This document shows, piece by piece, positions 33,204-43,499 of a stretch of DNA of 64,000 nt; within the stretch, counting starts at the first letter, position 1; each line of letters begins with the position of its first letter. Made by a program: the position numbers and the translations under genes. The notes beneath the pieces were generated by a model that saw only the letters and a program-made list of their open reading frames with translations, was not told the origin of the DNA and made no database searches. Source of the DNA: Adiantum capillus-veneris (Eukaryota; Streptophyta; Polypodiopsida; Polypodiales; Pteridaceae); NCBI GenBank assembly GCA_014529385.2, contig CM043942.1, positions 18,305,991 through 18,369,990 on the forward strand, given 5' to 3'.

Positions 33204-35060
33204 TTGGAATGTACCTTTCATGTGCATATTGATGCATCAAATTTTGCTATTGGGTGTGTTCTAACTCAACCAGGAGAACATAAATTGGACTACCCTATTA
33301 GCTTTGCAAGTCACCAATTAAATGATACTGAGATGAACTACACTACTACAGAGCGCGAAGGTCTAGCTATGATTTACGCAGTAAAGAAATTTCGCTATTA
33401 CCTTCTTGCTACCAAGTTTGTGTTTTATGTTGATCATCAAGCATTGCTATATTTGGTAAACAAGCCGTGTTCCACAGGTCGAATTACACGATGGTTGTTA
33501 ATTCTTCCTGAGTTTGACTTCACCGTTGTTGTGAGGCCTGGGAGGAAACATGTCATGGCGGATCATTTATCTCGTATCCCTAATGGCGAAGCTCCTACGG
33601 GGGTTGATGATGAATTGCCTGATACTCCTTTGTTCATTGTTGAGACAATGCCTGAATGGAGTGAAAAGATTGTTAACTTCTTAGTTAATGGTTTTCCACC
33701 CAAAGAGCTGCGAAAAGATATAGCTCGAAAATTAATCAAGGAATGCAAACCCTATTGCTTACTGGCTAGAACTCTCTATAAGAGAGGAAAAGATGATGTT
33801 CTTAGACGCTGTGCCCGCGAGGATGAGTATTTATATATTCTACAAGAGGCACACATGGGCGTAGCTGGTGGTCACTTTTCAGGAAAGTTGACTGCCCGAA
33901 AGATCTTACAGTCAGGCTATTGGTGGCCCACTCTGTTTAAGGATGCATCACTTTTTGCAAAGGGATGTGATGAATGCCAACGCTTCAACAAGCCACAAAG
34001 AAGGGATAGGATGCCTCTACATCCCATCAAGGTAACCCAACCATTTGAAAAGTGGGGCTTAGACTTTGTAGGACCGATTAGTCCGACTGCACGTAACACG
34101 CAATCACGATATATCATTGTGGCTACCGACTATGTAACCAAATGGGCTAAAGCAAAAGCAACACGAAAGGCGGATGCAAAAACAACAACTAAGTTCCTCT
34201 TTGAGAACATTATCACACGTTTTGGATGCCCCTTTGAACTTGTGAGTAACAATGGAACTCATTTTATAAATGAAGTAATAAAAGAACTCACATCAAACTT
34301 CATGATATCTCACCACAAGTCTACACCCTATTATCCCCAAGCAAATGGCCAAGCTGACAGTACCAACAAAAATGTCATCTCCATGTTGACAAAGACAGTT
34401 GAGGCTAATCGCACTGATTGGGACCTAAAGCTTATATCAGCTTTATGGGCTTATCGTACTGCGTATAAAGTTGCTATTAATTGCACACAGTTTAAGATGG
34501 TGTATGGCCAAGAAGCAGTTATGCCATGGGAGTTTGTCATTCCTAGTCTTCGAGTAGCTTCTCAAGAAGGTTGGGATGGTAACCCCTTAGTGGAGCGATT
34601 ATATATCCTGGAAAGACTAGATGAAGAAAGGCAATTAGCTGTGCGAAATGCTCTAGTGGAGAAGGATAGGAGAAAGAAGTGCTTTGATAGCCATTTAAAG
34701 GATAAAGACATCAAGGTTGGTGATAAAGTTCTTATGTACGGGGTACGTAATGAAAAGAAGAAATTGAAATACGCTGGTAAGGAACCATATCGAGTGTGTG
34801 AAATTACCCCGCAAGGGACCATTCGTGTGGAGACTCTAGATGGAGTTGAAACCATTGGATTCCTTAATGGGAGTAAATTCAAAAGATATTATGATCCTCT
34901 AAGCCAGGAAGAGTTGCAAGCTATCCATCAAAAGAAGGCTGCCAAGGAACAAGCAGAGCTTAGAAAAATCCAAGCAAGAGTTGAGGCTCGAGAACGACAA
35001 CAACATCTTAGACGCCAACGAGAGGCTAATTTGGGAATCACACAAGCATTTTTCGAGGAC
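33204..35060 (+). CDS. Gypsy D RNase H and integrase (part of a long open frame)
   Basis: An open frame of 841 codons runs from 33204 to 35729; this entry covers the enzyme part. RNase H: VHIDASNFAIGCVLTQPGEH, TTTEREGLAMIYAVKKFRYY, YVDHQALLYLVNKP, MADHLSRIPNGE. Integrase: zinc-binding H-H-C-C (HMGVAGGHF, CDECQRF), then KWGLDFVGPISP (first Asp present). FELVSNNGTHFINE has Asn where the second catalytic Asp is expected, and NGQADSTNKNVISML has Asp where Glu is expected. WAYRTAYK and KVGDKVLMYG mark the C-terminal region. With two of three triad residues changed the integrase should be inactive. Confidence 0.92.
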
Positions 35061-35460
35061 ACAGATGACGACTCATTAGAATCTGAGCCACCCCTACAAT
35101 ACCCAATTGAGCTAAGTAGCCCCTATGGGAAAGTACTATACAATGCCTTATTAGATACGGGAGCTAAACACAATTTGTTGTCCTATGGAGTTTGGTGTCA
35201 ATTAGGGAAACCGACCCTATCCCCGAGTACGATGCAAGTCAAGGGCATTAATCAAAATAAAACTGCTATTCTTGGAGTCCTTCAGACCCCTGTTGTCTAT
35301 GACAATGGAAGCATAGTGCAGAGGTTTCTAGTCATGCCCGCGGGAGCTATGGAAGGCAACGTAAACCTGGGACGCACGTGGATGTTGGCAACCAAATGCA
35401 CTATTGATTGGGATACTGGTAGTGTCACGACGCGACCACCGACTCTTACCCCTATCATTC
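35061..35460 (+). CDS. Gypsy D protease 2: retropepsin-like domain downstream of integrase
   Basis: In the same uninterrupted frame as integrase, after a charged coiled-coil-like linker rich in Gln, Arg and Glu (about 34905-35030). Motifs are YNALLDTGAKHNLLSYGVWC (canonical D-T-G-A with a hydrophobic run before it), then a glycine-containing strand VKGINQNKTAILGVL, and NVNLGRTWMLATKCTIDWDT, which parallels the ILGRxWL...IDW C-terminal half of retropepsins. Spacing from DTG to LGR is about 75 residues, within the family range. This domain is separate from protease 1 at 30.8 kb. It could serve as a second processing enzyme or a structural module; its activity is inference. Confidence 0.8.
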
Positions 35461-36288
35461 AAGCAAAGTCACCTACGTTGCAAACTCTAGCAAAGTTGAA
35501 GGATAGCCAACATTCACAAGCCAAGGTGGTTAACTCGTCTTTGCCGGCTACCCATGAACCTAGCACTTCAACACTTGTAGTTGTAGCAAGCAGTAATATT
35601 GCAAGTACTCAACCTGCACGACCTAAGAGTACATATCAATGGGTCCCCAAGGCCTTACTGCCAACTACCTCAACCCTCCCATCCATTTCAAGAAAAAAAT
35701 TTCCCTGGAGAACCAAGAGCGCGCTCTAGGAGATTCAAGACCAAATCACGATGGATTCCAAAACGACTATTAGAAGCCCAAGGCTACTATGATGGAAATG
35801 AGCAAATTTGGGTACCTAAACGTAAAATGTGTCCTTCCCTATCGACAACAAACCCATATGAGTCAAACAGTGTAACGCTAAAGCCAATGGCAGACTGTGG
35901 GAAGGGAAAGATCACAGAATGCTACACACCTAGTCCAAAGCTAGTTTGGGCTCCAAGGCAAAACCAATTTATTCCACCTAGCTCAGGAAGGGGGGAGTTC
36001 CATGAAGCTTCTAGCTCCTCATGTAATACATCCATAGAGGTAAAAGCTTCTACACAGCCTCCATCTATAGTAGTGGACCTCCATGAAGCTACAAAAGAAT
36101 CCACACCTCCCAGTGTTCAAGAATCACCTGATGAACCACTTCAAGTTCGATCCTGGGAGAGTACCTTACCACCCTTGCAACTTGACGAGGCACCTAGGGT
36201 AATAGAAAACTACTGGCAAAAATCCTCACCTATTACCAACTGGAACAATTGGTTTCAAAGGGTGACGAGCTCATTTCAAACGGTATGA
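35461..36288 (+). pseudogene. Gypsy D C-terminal tail with repeated W-(V/I)-P-K motifs
   Basis: Continues the pol frame to a stop at 35729. The reading evidently shifts at the 7-A run near 35692-35699 into a second frame that stays open to 36288. Across the shift a short motif recurs: YQWVPKALLP, SRWIPKRLLE, QIWVPKRKM, LVWAPRQN. The remainder is Ser/Pro/Thr-rich and ends NWNNWFQRVTSSFQTV. I recognise no family. It may be an unstructured tail that binds a partner through the tryptophan motifs. Confidence 0.6.
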
Positions 36289-36295
36289 TCTACCC

Positions 36296-36311
36296 AAGGA
36301 AGGGGGGAGTG
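36296..36311 (+). other. Internal purine tract followed by TG in gypsy D
   Basis: aaggaaggggggagtg, the same kind of sequence as the real 3' polypurine tract. A similar tract agggggagtg occurs at 36983-36992, so the extra ORF sits between two purine tracts. Confidence 0.6.
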
Positions 36312-36387
36312 TTTGCTAACAATCATCACTCACTCACTTTCCTCTCAACCTTTCCCCCTGACCCCTTAATCTCCAATCTTAGGGAAT

Positions 36388-36400
36388 GTATATATAAAGC
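36388..36400 (+). promoter_or_regulatory. Possible internal promoter of gypsy D (TATA-like)
   Basis: gtatatataaagc stands about 150 bp upstream of the extra ORF. It is followed by an A-rich, stop-rich leader. Compare the LTR box catataaaag. Transcription from it is inference. Confidence 0.45.
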
Positions 36401-36499
36401 CTTATACTCACAAAAACAAGATAAAAAAGTAAAAGAGCAAGAGCCATAACACAAAATCATAAAAACAAATTATGCACAAGAACACGAACCTTGTAATAT

Positions 36500-36976
36500 T
36501 TGCACTCTAACCATCATCTATTTGCGTGTACAGATATGGCTAGTACGCTAGATTCATCCACTCCTGCCTTGGGTGAGAGGTACCCTCGTTACTTTTCACA
36601 AATATTTCACATGGTCTTTCCAGTGCTTGCATGTGAATGGGATTTGATAGGTACGCTAGCATGTGAGAGGAATTTTGAGGAGTTAGAATGGCTGGTACGT
36701 CTCTTGACCACGTCTGATCCATACTTAGTAGAGAGCGTTTCTCCCATTGCACAAGCCTACCCTTTTGACCAAGATGACTATAGACGTCTAGATGACTATA
36801 GGCGTCTAGTGACCTTCTTAGTAAACATGGGCACCTATGATGAAGAAGAAAATTTACAGGACTACACAGATGGCACATATGGTCTCATGGATGATGACTT
36901 TGTTTATCTCGACGACGAGGATAGGGGTTTAGCCTTAGGGTTTCCCCCCAACCTCTACAATATCCTATTCCCTTGA
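36500..36976 (+). CDS. Gypsy D extra 3' ORF, unknown acidic protein
   Basis: 158 codons in frame, intact. A second Met at 36536 (MASTLDSSTPALGERYPRYF) is a plausible start and gives about 146 residues. The protein is acidic, with a hydrophobic segment (FSQIFHMVFPVLACEWDLIG), a direct repeat DDYRRLDDYRRL and an acidic end (LMDDDFVYLDDEDRG). I recognise no domain. Its position between pol and the 3' LTR is where some plant gypsy elements carry env-like or accessory ORFs. It has no signal peptide or clear transmembrane segment, so an envelope role is unlikely. It stays open while gag and pol are broken. Confidence 0.55.
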   Translation: MHSNHHLFACTDMASTLDSSTPALGERYPRYFSQIFHMVFPVLACEWDLIGTLACERNFEELEWLVRLLTTSDPYLVESVSPIAQAYPFDQDDYRRLDDYRRLVTFLVNMGTYDEEENLQDYTDGTYGLMDDDFVYLDDEDRGLALGFPPNLYNILFP

Positions 36977-38335
36977 CTCTCTAGGGGGAGTGCAAATAAT
37001 TAGGTTAGGGTTCCTTATGTTTTTTGTTGTGTTCAATAAGTGTTGGTACCTTTTCCCACTAATGTACCTCCTGGAGGTATTCCTTTTGTTTCCTAGTGTG
37101 TACAGGAGCGTGTTGCTATTGATAGGATTTGGACCTTCATGGAATCTTTATCTCGACTCACTCTTCAAATCAAGCGCGACCATCGACACAAACAGGTGTT
37201 TCTTGTCCATTAGCATTGCCCCTTATCTTTTTTGCATCTATGATTGTCTGCTTTAATTGTGATTGGTAGCCTAATATTCACCGCATTTGCTTAGTATCAA
37301 ACATTTAATTCAATGTAATTTTTTGTCATAATCACTTGTCTAGGTTTAAAAATCAAGCAGTCCGACTAAGCTAGTTTGACCAAGTTAGGTGTTAGAGATC
37401 TTCTCTTAATACCATGGGGAATGCCTTCCTAATAATTAATGGTTACTTAGGTTCTTAATCCGATTTAGGCAGCATTGTGTGAAATATACTAGGGCTTTCT
37501 AGTGGGCTTGACCCTATTGACCTTTAGCTTAAGTATTATAAAGGGAGTTTACTAGTGTGATGAGCCTGGGGAGGTGTATCAGTGTTATATGACCCCCCAA
37601 AGTTACAAAATTAAAATGATGAAAATGAACAAACAAAAAATCAAAGTGCCACATTGTAAAATCTTAAGCTGGAACAGAAATCTCAGCTTGATTGGGTACT
37701 TCACTCACATGTATCGCCTATGGTACTAGAGCCCTAGAGGTTCCCAATATGTGCGCTTTTTCTTGAAAAGCAAAAAACCCAAGGCATACAAAATAAGCAC
37801 ACACATCAAATTGAATCACTGTGAATACACTTTGGGGGGTCAAAGAAAAAGTAATCAGTCAGGCGATGATTTCATGAGAAATTCCTTTTATGGTAGCTTA
37901 ACTGCAAGGTCTTCTAGATATAGCCTCTAGTCAGCCCTCGAACATGAATACTTGGCTCTCGCGATTAAACAACTTAATTGACCTCAGAAAATTAAGAAGC
38001 TTACCCATGGTATTAATATTCGATCTCTAGTGCCTTTCGACCGTCAAATTAGCGACCCCAGACTTGTTTAATTTTTTACCTTTACATTTGTTTATGCATT
38101 TGATTACATTGCAATTTAATGTTCATTGCTGACAAATTGTTTGAAATTCTTTTACCAATCAATTTGTCTATCTAAAACTGCATATGCTTTTTAATCACTT
38201 ATGAGAATGCAATTACTGTGCCAATGTTGTTTGATTTTACAGTGACTGAAGAAGGCTAAGGACATTCATCTCAAATGCTCTTCCACCTCGACGAACGAGC
38301 TTCAACTCAATAGCTTCCGAGGACGGAATCTACAT
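36977..38335 (+). other. Gypsy D 3' non-coding region
   Basis: About 1.36 kb between the extra ORF and the purine tract. One open frame at 36990-37256 (88 codons) is strikingly hydrophobic (LGFLMFFVVFNKCWYLFPLM and LLLIGFG), but it lacks a clear start context or similarity. The rest is AT-rich and stop-dense. The last 60 bp (cagtgactgaagaaggctaaggacattcatctc and on) lead into the purine tract. Confidence 0.5.
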
Positions 38336-38349
38336 CAGGAAGGGGGGCA
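38336..38349 (+). promoter_or_regulatory. Polypurine tract of gypsy D
   Basis: caggaaggggggca directly before the 3' LTR start tgttaaccc. Confidence 0.85.
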
Positions 38350-38938
38350 TGTTAACCCTCACGGCTCACAGACACCCCATCACCTACGACGGACGTGTAT
38401 TATGTATTTGGTAAAGTCAGGTACCGGGCTTGTCGGACCAATAGGAAAAGGGTAAGAGTGATCGCCGATGAGAGGCGCACTCTAACTGGGACATTCAAGG
38501 GATTAGTTGGCTAAGCATGGGCGCCCAAGTGTGAATGGGGTCAGCTCATATAAAAGCCAACTAAACCTAAAATTCACTTATTCTCTCATTTGTGCAATAG
38601 AAGAGTGCTCTTGCTCCATCTCCATCTTCATTTTCTTCTTCTTCACCTCCTTGTGTGTGTGTGTGTATGTGAGAGAGAGTGAGAGAGGGAGAGTGTGTGT
38701 GCGATCAAGCATTACGAAGGCACGACGGCGGCGAAGCGGTTGAGCGCAGCACGATTGCAGCTTCTTCTTCATCGCGGCGAGGAATCCACCACGAAGACGA
38801 GCGTAGAGCGGTGAGTGACACACCCTTTGCTCTCTTGAGCTTGCTAGATTAGTCTTGTTGTGTGCTTGGAGCCATTTGTGGCTCGCACACGGTGTATCGA
38901 CAAGTCCCTTGCTTCGACAGTGCGGCAAGGAGCGCACA
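38350..38938 (+). repeat. Gypsy D 3' LTR
   Basis: 589 bp from tgttaaccctcacgg to agcgcaca, followed by taagg. A TATA-like catataaaag lies at 38547-38556, and a GT/GA-rich simple stretch at 38653-38702 falls in the presumed R/U5 region. This copy appears complete, whereas the 5' copy is shortened. Confidence 0.92.
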
Positions 38939-38943
38939 TAAGG

Positions 38944-39460
38944 ACACTATATCCATCACACAACAGAAGAAAGAGGTTGTTATTGATAAGAATAGAAGAT
39001 CCTTGACCTTCAAAGAGAATGATTGGGTGTTTCTTAAGTTTCCCAAAGTACGTCTAAGCCACACAACACGCAAAGGGAAACAAGGACGCCCAATAGGTCA
39101 TCAAACATATTATTTTAAGCTAGCAAACAGATATAATGGCTCCTTTCAAGTAAACCCAATTAATAAATTGGCTTATAAGCTAAGATTACCTGGCACTTGG
39201 CTCATTCATAACGCCTTTCATGTGAGCCTTTTAAAACCATATAAAGGCAAGCCACCCAAAGAGTGAAGGTCAAGGAGAAATCCCAGCCCGAGAGTATTCT
39301 ATGACATGAAGACAAGGCTTTACAAAGTGGTAAGACTATCCGACAATATCTTATTAATTTTTAAGAATTATCCTTTTGAAGATACAAGGCGGATATAAGA
39401 CAACCAATTAAAGAGTATCGTAAATCTTGTAAATGCTTACAATGATGCATGTCAAAGGTA
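38944..39460 (+). pseudogene. Gypsy A2 integrase C-terminus and chromodomain remnant
   Basis: Resumes the A2 frame after gypsy D: TISITQQKKEVVIDKNRR, FKENDWVFLKFPKVRLSHTT, KLANRYNGSFQVNPINKLAY, WLIHNAFHVSLLKPYKGKPP. It aligns with the minus-strand copy at 62546-62300. A degenerate chromodomain follows (a shifted SGKTIRQYLINF-like stretch with a stop-interrupted NYPFED) at about 39330-39400. The gene is broken after KPPKE. Confidence 0.85.
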
Positions 39461-41590
39461 AGAACCATGTATGAACAAATATGTTATATACTTTTTTTTT
39501 CTTGTATTGACTCGAAGATTTCCTTTTAATGTTCATAAGTTATTCATACAACGAATCATGTTTGGGGTATTTTTTCTACTTCATAGTCAAGAACGATCAT
39601 GATTTCAAGGGAGAGGCAATGCCATAAGAATTTAATTTCCAACCTTCTAAAAGTATTTTCATCTTAAATTGGCCACTTAAGTCTCAGGAAATAAAAGAGA
39701 ATAAGTGAATTTAATTAAAGTGCTTATAAACTTAGTTTGATCAAAGGCTTGGGACTAAAGGAAAGAATCCTTTTAAAGAGCAAGGATAATTTCTATTTGA
39801 TTATCTCGATTGAAGATAAAGCTCAAGGAATGATAAAATTTGAAGTAATCAAATTTACTCATTAGACTTTAAGTATGAAGTCTGGAAAGCTTTATGGTAA
39901 AATTAAAACTTACTAAAAAGAGTTTAAATTTGGTAAGTTTCGAACCAGTCTCATAGAATCCTCAAAGGATTAAACTAAGGTTTTGCACCCCGGAGGTGAA
40001 GCTCCAAGGTCTAAGGGTAAGTTTAATTTTACTAGAGACCGTTCTAAATTAGCATAGGTAGACTCTAGGCCGGTTCAACTTCTTGGGTCTCCAAAGGATA
40101 GTGCAAAGGTCTTGCACATGAGCTAGTTAAATTAAAGGTAAGTCTATGATTTCCAATTAATGCAAGGGAAAATTGAAATTCTAAGGTTAGATCATCCCTT
40201 CCCTATTTAGAAAGTTGACTCTATTCGTTCTCTTCCACGTTTGGCTAAGCCACATGTCCAAAGTAGCTCACACTTGCTTTATGGGAAGTTGGGCATGTGT
40301 GTGTGTGTGTGTGTGTGTGTGTAGTTGTTTTACTTATATAATAAAACATAAATGAACTTTTACATTCAAAAGGAAAGTTGCTTTAGAAAAGTGACAATGA
40401 TTAGTACAAAAACAACGCAGTCTCAGAATTATCTTTGTACATGGCTATACGAATGATATCTCATTCTAATGTAAAATGACAGTAACTAATCAAAGAAGTA
40501 GTTCCAGTAGTAGGAGCCAATGAAGTCATGGACTGATAATTGCTTCAAGCCAAAACATTTCCAAGAAAGGATAGAGTCCTCACCTGCATCCATCCAAACA
40601 AGACAACACATTCGTTAGCCTTGGATATGTTTTACATCTGTCAATGGACTATATCAGTTGTTATCCATGTCCAACTTACAATTTTTGAAAACTTAAAACA
40701 ACTGTCCGAAGTGTTTATGTAATCCAATTCTCTATTGTTGTTGTTCTTTTAGAAGCTCTTTAGAGTAGTTATACTTATTGGTTTCTATTTAGCCCTATTT
40801 TTTAGGACAAAAATTATAAGGTAATGCTATACATATGATTCTTTATCAGAAGGCCACAACCCCTTATGATCCAAGTGTCATACTCTCCGGAGCAATCTCT
40901 CCAAATCCACAGCTTTTATAACCAAAATAAACCATTGATAGTTTTCAAGGTAGCCAAATTGGCTAGGCAAAATCAAATCCTATATGGAATCTGCCATACT
41001 ATAATTAGTAACCCAATACGTGAACAAGAATCCTCAAGTGAGACAGTAAACAGTGACGCGAACCCATGTGAGAGAAAGGACGCAGACGAACTGCTAATCC
41101 AACCAGTAGATGAATGTAACCGTCATTAACCAACTAAGCGATAAGCATTCTATTGCAGAGTATTGCAAAATAAAAAACCATAGCTTTTTAACCAACCTGA
41201 GACATGTCCTTGTGTTCCACCGTCTCCATTGCAACCCAGTATGTACTAGTTCACGTACTTATAAAAGCTCACTATTTATGCTCTCACACACATAAAAAAA
41301 ACAAGCGCCAAGGCTAAGTGAGGGGTGGAACCCTCCACTAGTTTATAAATATCAATTCTGGTACAAGATTTGAGGAGTAATAATCACAACGAAACGCTGC
41401 CTACTGTGTTATCATGAGAGGATGCTCCAACGACAGCCGCCACATTAACCCAAGGGGAGAGAGGGGGGGTGGGGGTGTGTGGTGTGTGTGTGTGTGTGTG
41501 TGAGATTGGTCGTGCATAGAGTGTGGTATTTTGCAGAGAGTGGGAGAGGGGATTTATTACCTAGTAAGCTTCCCAAAAAAATTCACACTC

Positions 41591-41879
41591 CCCTAAGAGG
41601 GGAATTTTATGAGGATTAGAGGCCCAAAGCCAAAACCCATTTCTAAGGAGAGTCTCCCACGAGAGGAGTGGAGATTACTAGCCATTTGACATGCCCGGAC
41701 AAAACCAAGCAGTTGTACATATACCTATGTCTGTGTGTGTGTACTCTACCCTAAGAGGGGAATTTTAAGAGGATTAGAGGCCCAAAGCCAAAAACCATTT
41801 CTAAGGAGAGTCTCCCACGAGAGGAATGGAGATTCCTAGCCATTTGACGTGCCCGGACAAAACCAAGCAGTTGTACATG

Positions 41880-41923
<44 letters not shown>

Positions 41924-41925
41924 CT
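41591..41925. repeat. 158-bp tandem duplication with GT microsatellite ends
   Basis: The block beginning ccctaagaggggaatttta at 41591 recurs at 41749 with few differences. Each copy ends in a gt-rich tract; the second tract is expanded (about 41885-41920). Confidence 0.9.
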
Positions 41926-42161
41926 ATCCAAAGTCAAGTCTAGGAGGAAGGGGAGGGCAAAATTTTTCAAGATTAGGAAGGAGGGATAATTGTCAAAGCA
42001 TGCACAAAGTTGCAATTTAAGTCGACTAATCATTGAACATGTAACCAATATTCCATTTGGGGATCTTTGGCAAGTGGATGAAGGGGATAAGAAGGGGGCT
42101 TGTGAGATTTCTTGCATTCTCTCTCAGACTCTCACGTGCCTCTTTGTGTCCAAGCTAGTCC

Positions 42162-42163
<2 letters not shown>

Positions 42164-42211
<48 letters not shown>
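42164..42211. repeat. (CT)n microsatellite
   Basis: About 48 bp of CT repeats inside the A2 LTR-derived region. Confidence 0.97.
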
Positions 42212-42214
<3 letters not shown>

Positions 42215-43499
42215 CAAGTGATGGTTTCCATGCTCAAGCACTTGACTATGGATACAATCCAAGCAAGTAGATTCATGAAAGCTCTTCTTCTTCTTCTTCT
42301 CTACTATTCTAGTTGTGCTAAGAGCTTGCTCATGGAGTAAACATCTAAGAAAATAATACTTCTTTGCTTGCAAAATGTTTCCCTTCCTCCTCATCTACCT
42401 CCATCCTCGCAATTATTTCTCCCCCTTGGGATGTTTAGGGCTTGGCCGGAAGGAGGGTTACACCATGTGTGAATCATGAAGCTCACCGTCTTCATCGAGT
42501 CAAGGAAGCTCCGCAAGAGCACAAGCTTGTATTATAAATAGAGCTCTCATTGGGAGAGTTATAATACAAAAGTCCTTTTGGAGGGAGGACTAGCTCCAAG
42601 CAAATATGGTTAATGTTCTCCTTAAGTTATGTTGCATGACTTGGTGTTTTAATGTGTAAAGGATGCTATGAAACTAGTCTTGCACTACCTATGGTTCTCC
42701 TCTTAAGAATCGTCTTGATGGAAAACTCTCTTTTTAATACTTAATTTTGCTGTGAATTACATGAGGAATATAGATAGTATGATATTATGTCTTCCTAAGT
42801 AAGCGTTGGAACTATTACGTGCATCCATCGTGAAGAAAAAACATACGTTAGTCTTTTAATTTATGGATTGAAGGTGTCAAAATTGCAAAGCACTTGTTAT
42901 TGAGGTCCACCTAGGGCAACCAATAGGCGTGTTTGTATGCTCATCACCTATGTGGAGGCCATGTCGGTGCTTTGAGGTTGATATGAGTATTGTCCGACAA
43001 GTGTGTCCTCAGCTATACATAGTATATATTTTTACAAAGTAGGGGTGGTTTCCCATGGTGAGCTCTATATTGGACTATGGTGTGTGAAACAAACCTCCAT
43101 CCTTCCCACACTAGGTGGGATACTCCATGGGGGCACTAGGCCCCCTTCGAGACCTAGTGCCAACATGGCAAGGATTGTTTGGGTATGCGATAATTGGTGT
43201 CTAGGTTGATAGATTCTAAGATACGTTTCACAAGCCTCTATAAACATTACCTTTCAAAATGATTTTTGCAAAAATCATTGTTTGATGTGTGTACGAGCAT
43301 TAGATGGGGAAGAGTTAGAGAAGAGGATTGGATTTAGTTTGGGATATGATAACTTTATTTTGCCCATCTGATTGGTTAGTTGCCGCTTCTATGTATATAA
43401 TGGAAGATGTGTATGAAGAGCTGTTTCTCCTCAATAACCCTTGATCTACTAAGCACTCCATTTTGGATTAGGAGCTTCATGACGAGGAAGATGGTTTGT

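Larger units (their letters stand above)
25997..38938 (+). mobile_element. Gypsy D: large Ty3/gypsy element with two protease domains and an extra 3' ORF
   Basis: 12.9 kb, flanked by the 5-bp duplication taagg (25992-25996 and 38939-38943), and inserted in the integrase gene of A2. LTRs start tgttaaccctcacggctcac. Over their first 250 bp or so they differ at only two positions that I can find, which argues for a recent insertion. Internal order: gag with four knuckles, protease 1, RT, RNase H, integrase, protease 2, a W-P-K tail, an extra ORF, a non-coding stretch, a purine tract, 3' LTR. Gypsy gene order without a chromodomain, and a large gag, suggest a non-chromovirus lineage; the clade is inference. 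Confidence 0.93.
39620..42779 (+). repeat. Gypsy A2 3' LTR or LTR-derived region
   Basis: Starts tgccataagaatttaat right after the purine tract tttcaagggagaggcaa (39603-39619), as in A1. It shares its end (42600-42779) with the A' LTR at 12133-12330. At 3.1 kb it is twice the length of other family A LTRs, so it holds inserted or duplicated sequence: a GT run at 40296-40322, a 158-bp tandem duplication at 41591-41906 and a CT run at 42164-42211. Open frames inside (for example 40866-41129) resemble nothing I know. The right boundary is approximate. Confidence 0.55.

Noticed and set aside
36500-36976. Envelope-type gene in gypsy D
   Set aside because: No signal peptide, no clear transmembrane anchor and no furin-like site; called only as an unknown ORF.
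40540-41295. Short plus-strand frames at 40540-40722, 40866-41129 and 41110-41295
   Set aside because: No similarity, AT-rich LTR-derived context, no splice-site support.
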